64,000 nucleotides of DNA from Sepiola atlantica (GCA_963556195.1 OY744536.1:665501-729500), one strand, 5' to 3'; positions 21,366 to 32,875 are shown, counted from the stretch's first letter. Program-made: numbers and translations. Notes: generated by a model not told the origin, from the sequence alone.

Positions 21366-21515
21366 CCTGACTTTTAAGGATGGATTTGAGAGAAAAAGGG
21401 ATAAATTAAAACCTGCCCAGAGATAGGTTAGTTTAGAAGTAAATTTTTTTTAAATCGTCCAAATCAGGCCCACATGTAAAACAGACATTAAAATGAATAT
21501 GATGATTATGTTGCA
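21366..21515 (+). pseudogene. LINE 3' terminal fragment
   Basis: Contains GGATTTGAGAGAAAAAGGGA, AGATAGGTTAGTTTAGAAGT and the tail ATGTAAAACAGACATTAAAA followed by ATGATGATTATG. These match the last 150 bp of the LINE copies at 15930 and 54745. Confidence 0.6.
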
Positions 21516-21564
21516 TCTTATAGACTTCTTTATCTCTGATTGCATTCACTCAATCTCAAAGTTC

Positions 21565-21773
21565 TCTGTGGCATTTTAACCCTTTAAGAGCAATTATGAC
21601 CACATGTACATCTCACATTATCATAATTCAAATCAGCAGCCAATCCGAATCACGCCACCACATATTACAAGTGTCTAGCTCTCGATTCATATTTAATATG
21701 GTCTATGTTGCAATACAAGTTCAGCAAGAAATCTTTGAGCAAAATTTCTGAAATTTTACAGTTCACTGGGGCA

Positions 21774-21775
<2 letters not shown>
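21565..21775 (+). repeat. Dispersed repeat, parent of the 29-bp minisatellite
   Basis: Shares TGACCACATGTACATCTCA-type and CTGAAATTTTACAGTTCACTGGGG-type blocks with 46280-46790 (parts only quoted in mind; see TTACAGTTCACTGGGG at both loci). Here the CACGCCACCAC region is single copy, while at 46.4 kb it is expanded. Confidence 0.5.

Positions 21776-21810
<35 letters not shown>
21776..21810. repeat. (TA)n microsatellite
   Basis: About 17 TA units at the left border of the foldback element. Confidence 0.95.
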
Positions 21811-21812
<2 letters not shown>

Positions 21813-22786
21813 CATGAAAAATGCCAGTATACTGAAATCATACGCCCTTAATAGGGTAAGATGAAAATTCATATACACTAAATGTACAAAAGCAAGGAAA
21901 TTCCCAAATTTTTACACTTTTTTTGTCATTAAGGATATGCGAGCACAACAGGGCTATGTATTTTACTGGTACGAATTTTTCTTCTGCACACCTCACACAC
22001 TTCATCCACTCATGCATAGAGATTTATACTGTAGTGATGTGATAATGAAATGGTTTGGTTGATATGTAGTCATACCCTTAATTAATGACAATAAAAGTGT
22101 AAAAATTTGGGAATTTCCTTGCTTTTGTACATTTAGTGTATATGAATTTTCATCTTAACCCTATTAAGGGCATATGATTTCAGTATACTAGCATTTTTCA
22201 TGGAATGTCACTACTTTTGTAAAGGCTATGCCTCAATACAATGCCTTCTCATAACTGATATAGTTGGTAGTTTGACTAATCAAGGTGTATGATAAACTGA
22301 AATTAAAATGCCATCAACTAGACACTAGAACCTCTATCTTTGCCAAAAATCAGCTGAATCCATCAAATGGTCGATAAGATATAGAATAAAGTGTATGAAT
22401 ACTGGTCATTTTTAAGGTATTTTGGAATTTTCTGGAAAACTAAGGTATATGGTAAACTGAAATTAAAATGCCATCAACTAGACCCTAGAACCTCTATCTC
22501 TGCCAAAAATCAGCTGAATCCATCAGATAGTTGATGAGATACAGGGTGGCACATACGTACGTACGTACAGATAACATGATTTCATGATTGAACTTTCTGG
22601 ATCTCTGGGTTGCCTTGACTAATGATGCTGAAATTCTACACACTTATAGAACTTATCAAATAAAAATTTTGTGCAAAGTTTTAACTAATTTGGTTCATTG
22701 GCTTTTGAGTTATGATTGATCAAAGAAATGAGATTTCCAGCATAGGCCATTCATGGAGTCTATTAAGGGATAGAGCGCTCTCGCGC
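21809..22786 (+). mobile_element. Foldback element copy 1
   Basis: The left part is a long inverted repeat: arms of about 125 bp at 21809-21935 and 22080-22206 around a 145-bp loop. It is followed by a roughly 580-bp right part ending in GGGATAGAGCGCTCTCGCGC. A second copy, in reverse orientation, occupies 31495-32320 and matches arms, loop and right part. Here the segment around AATTAAAATGCCATCAACTA is tandemly duplicated (about 22275-22400 and 22440-22545); the other copy has it once. No protein is encoded. The class is unclear; the subterminal hairpin at the right end recalls Helitron-like elements. Confidence 0.75.
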
Positions 22787-23821
22787 CTCCCTTGATATAT
22801 GGGGAGTTTGAATTACCTACTAGACACTATCCTCGAGTGTCTTCGGTCTCTCTGTACAAGGGTTTGCCAGTATCACCGGACATGAGTTTATATCCCCCTA
22901 CAAGTAAACCCTGACCAAATATTCAAAATAACATAGTATTCAAAGCACAAATAAGATCTCCTCGACACAGCTATACACTGGCTCATATATCAAATATTTT
23001 ATGAAACAGAATTTTTAAAAGGTTTGTTTTAGTACTTGACGTTAATTGATTATTAGTAAAAATAAGTAATAATGTGTAATTAATGTGGAAACTTCCCTTT
23101 AATGTTAAAAAATCTAACATGTTTTTAGATGTTTATTTTTGCAGAAGTCAAGAGAAATGCTTCATAGCATGATAACTTCCCTTTAATGTTTAAGAATATT
23201 CAGTGAGTATTAAAAAAATTAAAAAAAATTTTTTTTAAAAAGTCTCCACTCTAAAAGTTTTCTTAGTTGGAATAAGTATTTTCAGAAAGAAACTGGTGCA
23301 TAATAAAATATATTCATAATACCATAGTGGATGGAGGAAATGAAAAATAATAGCCTAGTTTGAATCAAGTATCAATATGTCAGACAGATTGCTATTTAGG
23401 TGTGACTTTGAAAATCTGGCAATATGTTAAAAAGACGTAATCTGGCATAAGCTTACCAAGTGAATACAGAAAACAGCAATGTTTTTCTTCAGTACTTAAA
23501 GTGCCTGTAAAGCAACTATGTGCAAAAGGAACCTATTCAAACGTACAAGGGCATTTCATTTCTCTGAAAACCTAGGGATCCACCTGGAATAACATGCCAG
23601 AATTCCTCAGAGAGAGAGAGAAAGGATCTTTGGGGGCGGGGATAAGAAAATTTCATTCCTGGTTCCAGACAATCTGGGTCAGAGAGCAAATCTCTGTTGT
23701 GTATTGAAAACCCAACTAATTGAATGTAGGTTGCTGAAGTATTTTTAATTTAGGGGTTAATTGTATCTGTTAATCGACTAATGTTAGTATCCTATTCCAC
23801 TTTAGAGTCTCTGCAAATAAG

Positions 23822-23823
<2 letters not shown>
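22787..23823. other. No supported gene
   Basis: AT-rich. The part at 22990-23090 shares TTTGTTTTAGTACTT and a TTGATTATTAG-like block with repeats near 54020 and 57225. A GA run lies at about 23610-23621. Confidence 0.35.
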
Positions 23824-23866
<43 letters not shown>

Positions 23867-23867
23867 T
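23824..23867. repeat. (AT)n microsatellite
   Basis: About 21 AT units. Confidence 0.95.
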
Positions 23868-24240
23868 AGCAAATATATGCTTTCTCTGGGCATACATTTT
23901 TGCTAGGCTGGGAGGATGTCATGATGAACGAACTACATACACTGACCCTCAAAGGAGAAAGTAATGCCTGGTAGGATGGTATTATTACAACAGAACATTT
24001 ACTACAATACTCCCTCCAAAATAAGGGAGGTAAAACCTTGGAGTATCTCGATAAAAAGAGACGGAACAAAAGAAAAGATACTACACTACCCCCCCCCCCC
24101 CACTACTACTACTAAAAAAAAAAGGTGGTACCTGGGAAGATGGTCTCATGACAACAGAACAGATACTACACAAACCCTCCTTTATAAAAAGGGAGGAAAG
24201 TCTTATGATCACAGAACCGATACTACATTGTCTATCCCCA
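23868..24240 (+). repeat. U2-like tandem repeat element
   Basis: Four to five diverged units of about 70-90 bp. Each has a GCCTGGGAGGATGGTATCAT-like block followed by ACAACAGAACAGATACTACA and an oligo-C/CCTCC stretch. AGAACAGATACTACA is the reverse complement of the U2 snRNA segment TGTAGTATCTGTTCT. The left border carries TTTTTGCTAG, also found at the borders near 40665 and 49275. Related arrays: 39985-40690 (opposite strand) and 49265-49470. A C14 run (24091-24104) and an ACT run follow one unit. Confidence 0.7.
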
Positions 24241-25296
24241 TTAAAAAATAATACAATAGATTAAATCCGTTTTTTTGTAATTAAAAGAAAAATCTAGCTT
24301 CATCTCTACTGTACGATGAAGCATATTAAGAAGATTCAATGTGTTAGCTGTTGAGATGAATCTCATATGAACAGTCAAAAGTTGTACTTCTATGTCAGTT
24401 TTGCAAGCCTTTTCGAAAGGTAATGGCATTTTGCTCAATGTTTGGTCTAGCTTGATCTAATAATTATTGTTTCTCTTCTTCTGTCCATTTAGCATCACTT
24501 TTCCCTTGTTCAGGGGTCAGCCGTTTAATGATATTATGCAAGCTCACTCTCCACTTATCACGATTCAGCGGGTCAGAAATCTCCAAATTCCACTCTGTGT
24601 GGTCTTGTCCAATCACTTGCTTCCAAGTTTTCCTTGCGATTTATGACATTCATGTTTCCATTATTATTAATTTTCATTTACCATAAGAGTACAATATGTG
24701 TGTAAGGCTTTTTCGCTTGTTCAAATCCTGCATTTTTAGTTATACACTGAAATTTGGCTTCTAGATCAATAACACACAAGATGGCAAATTTTCTAATTTC
24801 CAACAAACTTTGAATGGTCATAACTCGGTGGCTAATTATGCTACCAAAATAAATTTGGTATCATTGTTTATGTTTTGCTATTTATTAATAGTTGACAATT
24901 TATTTAAAAATTTCATAAAATATTAACCACTACAGACAGAACTTCTAAAACCAAAACTAGCAAATATTTTAAAAAGACAATACATGAAAGTTGAAAAAGT
25001 ATAATAGAAGCTTTATTTTACAGGAGAGGACAGGCTGTTTTTATTTTTATTTATTTACTTTTTTTTGTTCATCTCCAAAATCTTGGTTTTATATATTTAT
25101 ACAAAAACAAATAAAAATAAAAACGACATGTCTGCTGTAATATTAATTCCAGGCTCTCTAAAATTTACCTTGGTCAAATATTAAACACCTACTTCTTTTA
25201 ACAGTGTATGTGCTCACTTCATATGCTTTTATTGTGAAATAATTTTATTAGATTCTTGAATTATGAAATACATATTAGAAGCGAGACAACATAAAT
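24241..25296. other. No supported gene
   Basis: AT-rich DNA. A less AT-rich block at 24480-24640 (with CTTGTTCAGGGGTCAGCCGT) looks like part of a dispersed repeat but has no partner in this window that I could find. Confidence 0.35.
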
Positions 25297-25562
25297 GGTA
25301 AATTAGTCGTTTCCCAGCCAAAATAGCAGACAGTGAATCGGCTGCAATTTTCTAACCTCACAAATGAGTAAGTAAATCCAAATAAATTGTTTTAGACTAA
25401 TTCCAAATTTACCTTAAATTATTTTAAAGGAAATACAGTTGGGAAATTAGTCTGAAAAACAATTTATTTGGGTTCACTTACTCATTGTGAAATTGGAAAA
25501 AAATCAGAAAATTTCAGCCGATTCATTGCCCGCCATTTTGGCTGGGAAACTACTAATTTACC
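25297..25562. repeat. Inverted repeat with arms of about 115-125 bp
   Basis: GGTAAATTAGT...TTTCCCAGCCAAAAT on the left (from 25297) is answered by ATTTTGGCTGGGAAA...ACTAATTTACCC on the right (to 25562). Arms differ at roughly one position in seven; the loop is about 25 bp. Probable foldback or MITE-like element; no coding sequence. Confidence 0.75.
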
Positions 25563-26789
25563 CATAAATAAACTTGTGCTTTTGTGCAATATATTTTCTT
25601 CATTTTTTTTTAAATATTCAAATAAATTTTATAATTTAAAGCAAAAAAACTCAAAATTAAAAACAGAATATTTTACACTTATTTTCACTAATTATAACTA
25701 TCAACTTTACTAATAATAATTTTTATTTTTAGCATTGCTTCATTCAATTAATTGTTGTTTTTTTTTAATATTTTCATTTAAAATATCCTATCACTTTTTA
25801 ATTTCAGTAATTAAAAAAAATAATATATATATTTCACACAAAAAAAGGGAGAGCAGTAAGTATCTAGAATAGCTTTTTTAAAAAGATATTCCTTCATATC
25901 AAAGTTAAAATGCTGGTATTGTAACGACCATACGATGGATACCTTATCGTTACAATGTTTCAGTTATTCACCTCTAATACTGCTTTTCTAATGAAGTAAT
26001 CTGAATTTGCTGTGTCAATCTGTAGATAGATGAGTACACCATTTAGCATAGAAGTACCTTTTAGCTTTGGCTAGACAAGCAGGAGACAAATCAGCCACTG
26101 TTGCTACCATGGAGTCAAGTACTGACTGACTGCTATTAAGTGTAGCATTTACTAATTTAGCAAATTTACACTCTTGGCATAATGTCTCTTCCTTTTACCA
26201 GTTATTATATGTGGTGTCTCTGGTGGACACTTTACACAAGGATACCACTTAAATCCGCAGAAGCAGTCAGTGGAGCTGAATACATCCATTTGGTCTTTAG
26301 GTAGACAAGACATTAGGCATTGCAATTTCAAACCATTGTTTTCTGAATTCAAAAGTGGCAGCATTAGCAGTGTGTGTGTGTGTGTGTGTAAAATATCATT
26401 CACAAACACTGTTTCATTGTATCATGGCTTTTCGGTGTGGCTAGACAAACAAATACGTTTTGTCAAGTCAGACTACTTACCAACTATGCCATTCACGCAC
26501 TCTATGAAGTAAGGTAAATCTTAATGCTTATATAAACATTATGAGCTACCTAGTGCTCTATTCTTTTTACAAAGAGCTGTGCATTATCGCTAATGGCAAC
26601 TGGCGATCTCCTTTACAAGTAAAGCACCGTTTTGTATTATATATATTTGAAATGAAGTCGAAAAGCACTTAAGAGATTCTTATGTATTTTGGAACGGAGG
26701 TTCTATGCATAACAGTGGGTGTCATAGACTATATGTGTGTGTATGTGTAATAAATATATATATATAAAAGGAAATTGTAGTTTGCTTGA
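25563..26789. other. No supported gene
   Basis: AT-rich with a (GT)n run at 26372-26391. A stretch at 26410-26600 (GTGGCTAGACAAACA, AGCTACCTAGTGCTCTATTC) is related to 48110-48320, so it is a dispersed repeat. Confidence 0.4.
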
Positions 26790-26983
26790 AGCATTGCTGG
26801 TAAATATAAATGTAAGTTCGTAATCCGAGGCAGGAGCAATGTGATATAGGTACCGGAAGGTGGAACAGATGAACAAAAATAAATGAGAAGAGAAAATATG
26901 AATGGAAGCTCAAATCAATGTATTAATATTTAACGGTTTAAATACCAGAACAATAAATAGAAAAAAGTTTACTGTCAAGCCAT

Positions 26984-27169
26984 TTGAAAGGTCCGGAAAA
27001 GGTAAACTTTAATTTTCGAGAGTGGAACCTCTCATTATCAAAAGATCAAAAATATGACCGAGTGGTCGAAAAGGCGAGATGGACACAACTGTTGATGAAA
27101 TGCCGCAGAGAATTGGTGGCGGATTCGCAGAAAATGAGTTTAGATAAACTAATTGGATATCAATATTAA
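26984..27169 (+). CDS. Short open frame of unknown function inside the Penelope-like fragment
   Basis: About 61 codons from ATG with a basic, charged composition (REWNLSLSKDQKYDRVVEKA, then RWTQLLMKCRRELVADSQK). It reads like genuine protein rather than chance and lies just inside the left inverted arm, on the strand opposite to the nuclease. I do not recognise the family. It may be the start of the element's protein in an inverted piece. Confidence 0.35.
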   Translation: MKGPEKVNFNFREWNLSLSKDQKYDRVVEKARWTQLLMKCRRELVADSQKMSLDKLIGYQY

Positions 27170-27531
27170 TTATTTCTATCATAATTTATTTTTTTAATTT
27201 ATTGTATAATTATTCAGCTTTAAGCTTGTCATCTTATTAATATTTATTTATTTATATACTGTATTATTTATTATTATTTTTTATTTAAAAAAAATTTTTA
27301 ATTCAATTTTAATTTTAAATTTGATAAATCTTCGTTAAGATGTTACTAGAAAATGAACGGTCAAGGGAAGGCAACTGTAAAATCAAAAATCTGGTTAGAA
27401 TTAATTTAAATTCAAAACTGAAATCAATTGTGAAATAAAAGGTAACTTTATAGTAATATGGATTATGAAATCTAAAGAAGATCAAGACTCAGTTGAATGA
27501 AAATGGATGGTGGGGGGTGGAATTTAGAGAT

Positions 27532-27534
<3 letters not shown>

Positions 27535-27563
<29 letters not shown>
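27535..27563. repeat. (AT)n microsatellite
   Basis: About 14 AT units within the Penelope-like fragment. Confidence 0.9.
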
Positions 27564-27567
<4 letters not shown>

Positions 27568-27805
27568 GTATATTTCTTAATTCTTATTTATTTTATTAAT
27601 ATGTAATGTTATAGGGTATAATTATTCCTAAAATTAATTTATTTAATTTTTATTTATTTTATGTAAAATTAATTATGTAATTATAAGTGATATTTAAGCA
27701 CAGAATAAAAGGCATCGAGGTGTGGGGTGGATTGATTCTGGGCAGATAGATGGTAGGCGTAGAAGGGTCGGGCAGGGAAGGAAGGAGAGGCAAGGAGTGT
27801 AAGCA

Positions 27806-28115
27806 TCAGAGAATGAATGGAGAAGAAAGTTCGAATCTGTTATTTAGAGAGGGGCTATATTTAGAGATTAGAATGGCTTCCGAAATTCGAAGTTGACCGA
27901 CATTGCGGACTGAGTTGAGGATACGGACATTAATAGAGCGATGTGTGTTGCCACATGATATTATGTGTTTGTGAAAGGAAGAAATGTGGGTGTTCAAATG
28001 TTCTTTGATGCGTTGGTGCAGAGGCCTGACGGTGCTACCGATATAGAACTTCCGGCACTTAGCGCATTGTAGGCTGTACACCGTATAGGTGCGGAAGCAG
28101 AGACCAGAGTTGGGG
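27806..28115 (-). pseudogene. GIY-YIG endonuclease domain (Penelope-like)
   Basis: Minus strand: after NCPIPNSGLCFRTYT comes VYSLQCAKCRKFYIGST, the paired GIY and YIG motifs with an inserted CxxC. RPLHQRIKEHL follows, with the conserved arginine, then HISSFHKHIISC. A C-terminal ISEAILISKYSPSLNNRF stretch provides the conserved glutamate. Spacing and the CxxC insert fit the nuclease domain of Penelope-like retroelements, which nicks the target during insertion. The frame is open through the domain but the upstream reverse transcriptase is absent, so it is a 5'-truncated relic. A stand-alone GIY-YIG protein is less likely given the inverted arms. Confidence 0.72.
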
Positions 28116-28332
28116 ATGGGACAATTAACTAGAGAGCAGGGTTCCTTTTAAATTGATTAACAGTAAACCTTTTTCTATTTACTGTTCTGGTATTTAAACC
28201 GTTAAACCGTGAAATATTAATAAATTGATTTGAGATTCCATTCATATTTTCTCTTCTCATTTATTTTTGTTCATCTGTTCCACCTTCCGGTACCTATATC
28301 ACATTGCTCCGGCCTCGGATTACAAACTTTTA

Positions 28333-28363
<31 letters not shown>

Positions 28364-28813
28364 GCTGGTCGTGAAAAATACAATCAACATTACAAACGAT
28401 ACAATATTTAATGGAATGTATTAAAAAAAAATTTTTCTTAATTATCATAAAGCTATAAGAGTATCACTAAGTTAAAGCACAACGTTATTTCAAATTCAGA
28501 GATACAAAATTGGGTACCCCCCCCTAAAAAAAACAAAACAAAAAAAAACAATGTTTAATGTCAGCTAATTACGGCATATGATATATCTAATTTTATTTGT
28601 ATATAATGTTCCATGATCTTTCTAAAAAAATTTTCTCAAATGTTTTCCTTGTAATTAATTGAAAATTGTGAGACAACTAAAGATTTATTTCTCATTTAAA
28701 ACAAAGCCGGTTTGCATTATTTTGTCGTTAGTTGACAAAATGCTATTTGAATTTTTTCAGAAATAATTGAAAATAGTCGACGATTGCTATGCAAAATTAG
28801 AAGACAGTGTAGG

Positions 28814-28931
28814 AACAGAATAGTTAACAAAGCCCCCTCCCCATGTTAAGAATGAGGTTCTAAATAATAATGTTACTATTTAGAAAACCATTCTTAACAT
28901 GAGGAGGGTGTGGGGGACTTTGTTAACTATT
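28814..28931. repeat. Inverted repeat with arms of about 53 bp
   Basis: AGTTAACAAAGCCCCCTCC on the left and its imperfect complement GGGGGACTTTGTTAACT on the right, with an 11-12 bp loop. Some mismatches. Foldback structure; no partner copy recognised in this window. Confidence 0.7.
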
Positions 28932-29099
28932 ATGTGCCTTCCTTCTATCAAAGAATTCTCATTGTTATCCTAATGATAAAGATGTGGTCGGTTATTGCCA
29001 CTGTCAATATAACAGATATGTAGTAGATTGATTTGTTTTACTGTCAAAAAAAACACGATACAGATAATAATAATAGTAATACTATTACTAATAATAGTG

Positions 29100-29485
29100 G
29101 CAAATTTATAAGCTAAGTCACCTCCCCCCTAATGAGATTCTATTTTTTTTAGGTGATTACATGTGAACACCTTGAAAAACTTGGCAGAAAGAAAAAAAAT
29201 TAAATTTAGAATTTAGAGTGAGAGATCAGCTTCATATATAAATTTAACGTAAATGATCATCATTTCCGGACCATTCTAACTTTTTAGGGATGTTCACTAA
29301 ATGTTTTTACCATTAACCCGAAGTCCGACTGGCAGATTTGTAAAACCATGTGTAATCACTTAAAAAAAGTAGATTCCACCCCCCAAAAAAATAAACGCAC
29401 AGAATTTATCTCCTCAAGCAAAATATTTTTTTGGTTAACTGCTCTGAACCCTATGCTAATTCATCCAAAAGAAAAATGTGATTCT

Positions 29486-29528
<43 letters not shown>

Positions 29529-30010
29529 CATCAAAAAATTTTTTTTTTATGTAAACAGCCTAAAAAACGTAGTGGTAAAAATAAATAAAACAACAAAAAT
29601 CAGTTTCGCATATAAATTTAACAAAATGATCGCCCCTTTCAGACAAGGCAGCGTTTTAAAGACATCTAACCAACTTTGTTTATTTTAAATCTTGGCCATG
29701 TTAATGTTCCTGATCAAACTTTAGTATAAAATATGTCATTGTTAAGTCATAAAAAACACACCTTCTTCCTACTACTAACCCTAAGTCCGGGTGGTAATAC
29801 AAAAAATAAAGCGATTACGTGTGGGTTTTTGCTAGTCGGACTTAGGGTTAGTGGTAAAAAAATTAGTTAATGGCCCGGAAATGGGATCATTATGTTATAT
29901 TTATATGCGCAACCATCCACCACTCTTAATTCTAAAATAATTGTTTGTTTTATTTTCAGTGTTTTCATATGTAATCGTAACCCCCCCCAAATGAGATTCT
30001 ACTTTAGGAG
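29100..30010. repeat. Composite inverted repeat, dispersed family
   Basis: Left part (29120-29360) and right part (29800-30005) are diverged reverse complements: AATGAGATTCTA and CCGGACCATT on the left, with GGCCCGGAAATGG and AATGAGATTCTACTTTAG on the right. The left part is homologous to 20565-21130. The middle holds a T-run of about 39 bases at 29490-29528. No coding sequence. Confidence 0.5.
29490..29528. repeat. Poly(T) run
   Basis: About 39 consecutive T; the exact length is likely unreliable in any assembly. Confidence 0.9.
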
Positions 30011-30690
30011 AGGGGGTATTTTACATGTAGATGTAGATATAATTTACTTTTTAATTTGACAAACTTCTTAATGTTTTTTTATTTATGTATTGTAGCCAAG
30101 ATTTTGATAAACTCATCTATATTTTTCACTTATGCCATTTTTTCCTATTTATCCACTTGTGCTATTATTACCGGTGCCGTTTTTACATAAATTCAGTAAA
30201 AATAGTTATTTTAGAGATAGTTTATCAGTCATACGTTTTCAAATTCTCCATAAATTGAAAATTGATCTAAGTAATTTCAAAGGAAAATAAGTATTAGGTT
30301 ATGTTTAGCAAATAGGTGTGAAAAGAAATTTGAACATTTCAAAAGGTTTGATAAGGGAACAGACGTCAGTGAATTCTAGAATATTTACTTTGTTTACTAT
30401 AATTTACCAATGAAAAAAAATTCAATTAGACTCAGAGAGTCAATGCTAAATCTGGGAATGGGATTCTTAACCTTCGGTCCTGTGGCCCTTAGTCTTATGT
30501 TGTAAATAAACAATCTTTTAATGAATAAATACATTGTGTTCGTTTCATTTTTTATTGTCAAGGAAAAGAAATTTAAAAAATCGTTTTTTGGAATCGGAAA
30601 TAAAGCTTACATTTTTCAGATTCTGATACTTAATAATTTTAATGCCAATATTAAGAAATTAAAAAATTAAACTATAGGATCAATAAGCAG
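30011..30690. other. No supported gene
   Basis: AT-rich sequence without recognised repeat or coding signal. Confidence 0.35.
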
Positions 30691-30699
30691 AAGTCTGTT

Positions 30700-30890
30700 T
30701 TGCTAAATTTCTCTTTGTACATGTTCGATGTATGTAAAACTTTGGGTTTCATATTTGCCATAAATAACTTTTTATATAAGCGTTTAGGAATACGGATTTC
30801 TTTTGATATGATATTTGCTACTTCTTTAACGGCAACGCCAAACAGTGCCTTTATTTTATTTTCATATAATTATGATGGATTCTTCTGTCA
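30700..30890 (-). pseudogene. Possible LINE protein remnant
   Basis: The minus strand gives about 50 codons of plausible protein (IKALFGVAVKEVANIISKEI, then RIPKRLYKKLFMANMKPKVL) in one frame. It is immediately 3' (on the minus strand) of the LINE with a restriction-like endonuclease at 31123-32470. It may be unrelated or an older fragment. Family not recognised. Confidence 0.25.
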
Positions 30891-31122
30891 AGAATGGCGT
30901 ATGAGAGTCTGATTACCCGACGACCACCACTGCTGAAGTTGATTAAAGTGATTGAGTTATTTTTACTGAAATATTGCATGGTTTGTGGTTTAATATAAGT
31001 GCATGGGATCTGTATTTGTCACACATATCTATTTTTAAAATTAAAAAAAAAAATTTCTTATTTCTGTTTTCGTTAGCATAGGGACAGTGCATTCTTCCAA
31101 ATGCCAGACTATCACCTGCTAT

Positions 31123-31490
31123 TTAGAGGCTCCAACCGAGTGCTCTTTTAAGGATTTTGGCCGTTCCCTTAAGTGCATTTTGGATTTCTTTTGCACTTGG
31201 TTTTCCGGGAATACTTTCCAGATACGTTTTGAAATTTTTCTTCATGAGGCCTTTAGCTCCTATTATAACTGGGATAATGTTGATGTTTTTGAGGTTCCAG
31301 TTTCTCTTCATATCATACATTAGGCCTTGGTATTTTGTCACCTTCTCCCTCTCTGCTCTGTTTAAGCCACTGTTATTTGGAACACTCACCTCAATCAGTG
31401 TTGCCTCTCTTTCTGCCTTATTTAATATGAATATGTCCGGTTTTACTGCTGCATTTTCCAGGTAGGTAGATGTAGGAACCACATAATCAT
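31123..31490 (-). pseudogene. LINE restriction-like endonuclease domain, C-terminal part
   Basis: Minus strand: VVPTSTYLENAAVKPDIFIL, then EREATLIEVSVP. This is the PD...(D/E)xK-type core of the restriction-like endonuclease found at the C terminus of R2/R4/NeSL/HERO-group LINEs. It is followed by EREKVTKYQGL, NIIPVIIGAKG and a terminal GTAKILKRALGW block, all typical of this module. The frame is open for about 119 codons. The expected upstream part of the domain is found only after skipping the foldback element at 31495-32320. Confidence 0.75.
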
Positions 31491-31494
31491 AATC

Positions 31495-32320
31495 AAGGGC
31501 AGCGCGATAGCGCTCTATCCCTTAATAGACTTCAAAAACGACCTATGCTAGAAATCTCATTTCTTTGATCAGTCATAACTCAAAAACCAATAAACCAAAT
31601 TATTTAAAACTTTACACAAAATTTTCATTTGATAGGTTCTATAAGTGTGTAGAATTTCAGCATCATTAGTCAAGGCAACCCAGAGATCCAGAAAGGTCAG
31701 GAGTGATTTTGTGTTATCCGTGTGTACGTATGTACGTGTGTGCCACCCATATCTCATCAACTATTTGATGGATTCAGCTGATTTTTGGCAGAGATAGAGG
31801 TTCTAGGGTCTAGTTGATGGCATTTTAATTTCAGTTTACCATATACCTTAGTTTTCCAGAAAATAAAAAAAAAACCTTAAAAATTACCATTGTCTTGAGG
31901 CATAGCCTTTAGAAAAGTAGTGACATTCCATGATAAATGCCAGTATACTGAAATCATGTGCCCTTAATAGGGTTAAGATGAAAATTCATATACACTAAAT
32001 GTACAAAAGCAAGGAAATTCCCAAATTTTTACACTTTTATTGTCATTAAGGGTATGACTATATATCAACCAAGCCATTTCATTATCACATCACTACAGTA
32101 TAAATCTCTATGCATGAGTGGATGAAGTGTGTGAGGTGCGCTGAAGGAAAATTCGTACCAGTAAAATACATAGCCCTGTTGTGCTTGCATACCCTTAATG
32201 ACAATAAAAGTGTAAAAATTTGGGAATTTCCTTGCTTTTGTACATTTAGTGTATATGAATTTTCATCTTAACCCTATTAAGGGCACATGATTTCAGTATA
32301 CTGGCATTTATCATGGAATG
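31495..32320 (-). mobile_element. Foldback element copy 2, inserted in a LINE
   Basis: Reverse-orientation copy of 21809-22786. It starts at the left with GGGCAGCGCGATAGCGCTCT (GATAG/CTATC hairpin), runs through the single copy of the TGATGGCATTTTAATTTCAG block, and ends in the long inverted repeat whose arms are about 31925-32050 and 32195-32320. It splits the LINE endonuclease coding region at 32325/31490. No clear target duplication could be read. Confidence 0.78.
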
Positions 32321-32470
32321 TATAGTATACTTATCGTTTCCCACAGTCTTCTCCGGTAGATGTTCCTTGGACTTAGTGCTACATTGGATGTTTAGATTTT
32401 TACAGATGTTCCCGTGTATGTATTTGCACACACCATCATGGCGCGTTGTGTAGCTACCATCTGCTAACAT
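32321..32470 (-). pseudogene. LINE restriction-like endonuclease domain, N-terminal part
   Basis: Minus strand: ADGSYTTRHDGVCKYIHGNI, then a stretch ending in VGNDKYT. The RHDxVxxxIHxxI pattern is the conserved block just before the nuclease core in R4/NeSL-like LINEs. It continues in sense at 31490 (VVPTSTY...) after removal of the foldback insert, so the two are one interrupted coding region. Confidence 0.65.
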
Positions 32471-32823
32471 AAGCTACAGTATATGTTATGAAGATCCAGT
32501 TTATAATTAGCAATCAAAGTAGATTCACCCACAAAGAAACAAATGGACTTTAACTTAAATCAACTTTCACTTTGATGTCTTCCTTTTAATAAACTCCTAT
32601 TTTCTAAATATCCTAAACAAAATGATAATCAATATTCAAATATGACTTGTTGAATTATTGTCTGTTGATGATTGCGACATTTTTGAATTCAACAAACCGT
32701 TTATGTCACGATCCACGCAATTGCTTATGTCATGTTATGCATGAGTTCACAAATGTTAAAATTTACTTTCGAATAACCAGTTCATCGGATTAAGTACATC
32801 AGAAACATCACTGCATATATACA

Positions 32824-32875
32824 ATACACCTGAAGAAGACCGTGGGGCTCATCGGCCGAAACATAGTGACAAAAA
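32824..32875 (+). repeat. CTGAAGA...GAAAC motif, copy 1
   Basis: CACCTGAAGAAGACCG then CATCGGCCGAAACATAG. One of four related motifs in the window (others near 33902, 59097 and 59907). Confidence 0.5.

Larger units (their letters stand above)
26790..28345 (-). mobile_element. Penelope-like element fragment between inverted arms
   Basis: Arms of about 175 bp at 26790-26974 and 28163-28345 are reverse complements; GGTACCGGAAGGTGGAACAG on the left is answered by CTGTTCCACCTTCCGGTACC on the right. Inside is a minus-strand GIY-YIG nuclease frame. A third copy of the arm sequence, without the nuclease, lies at 49780-49990. Penelope-like elements carry a GIY-YIG domain after the reverse transcriptase and often have terminal repeats in odd orientations. 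The reverse transcriptase itself is missing here. Confidence 0.6.
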
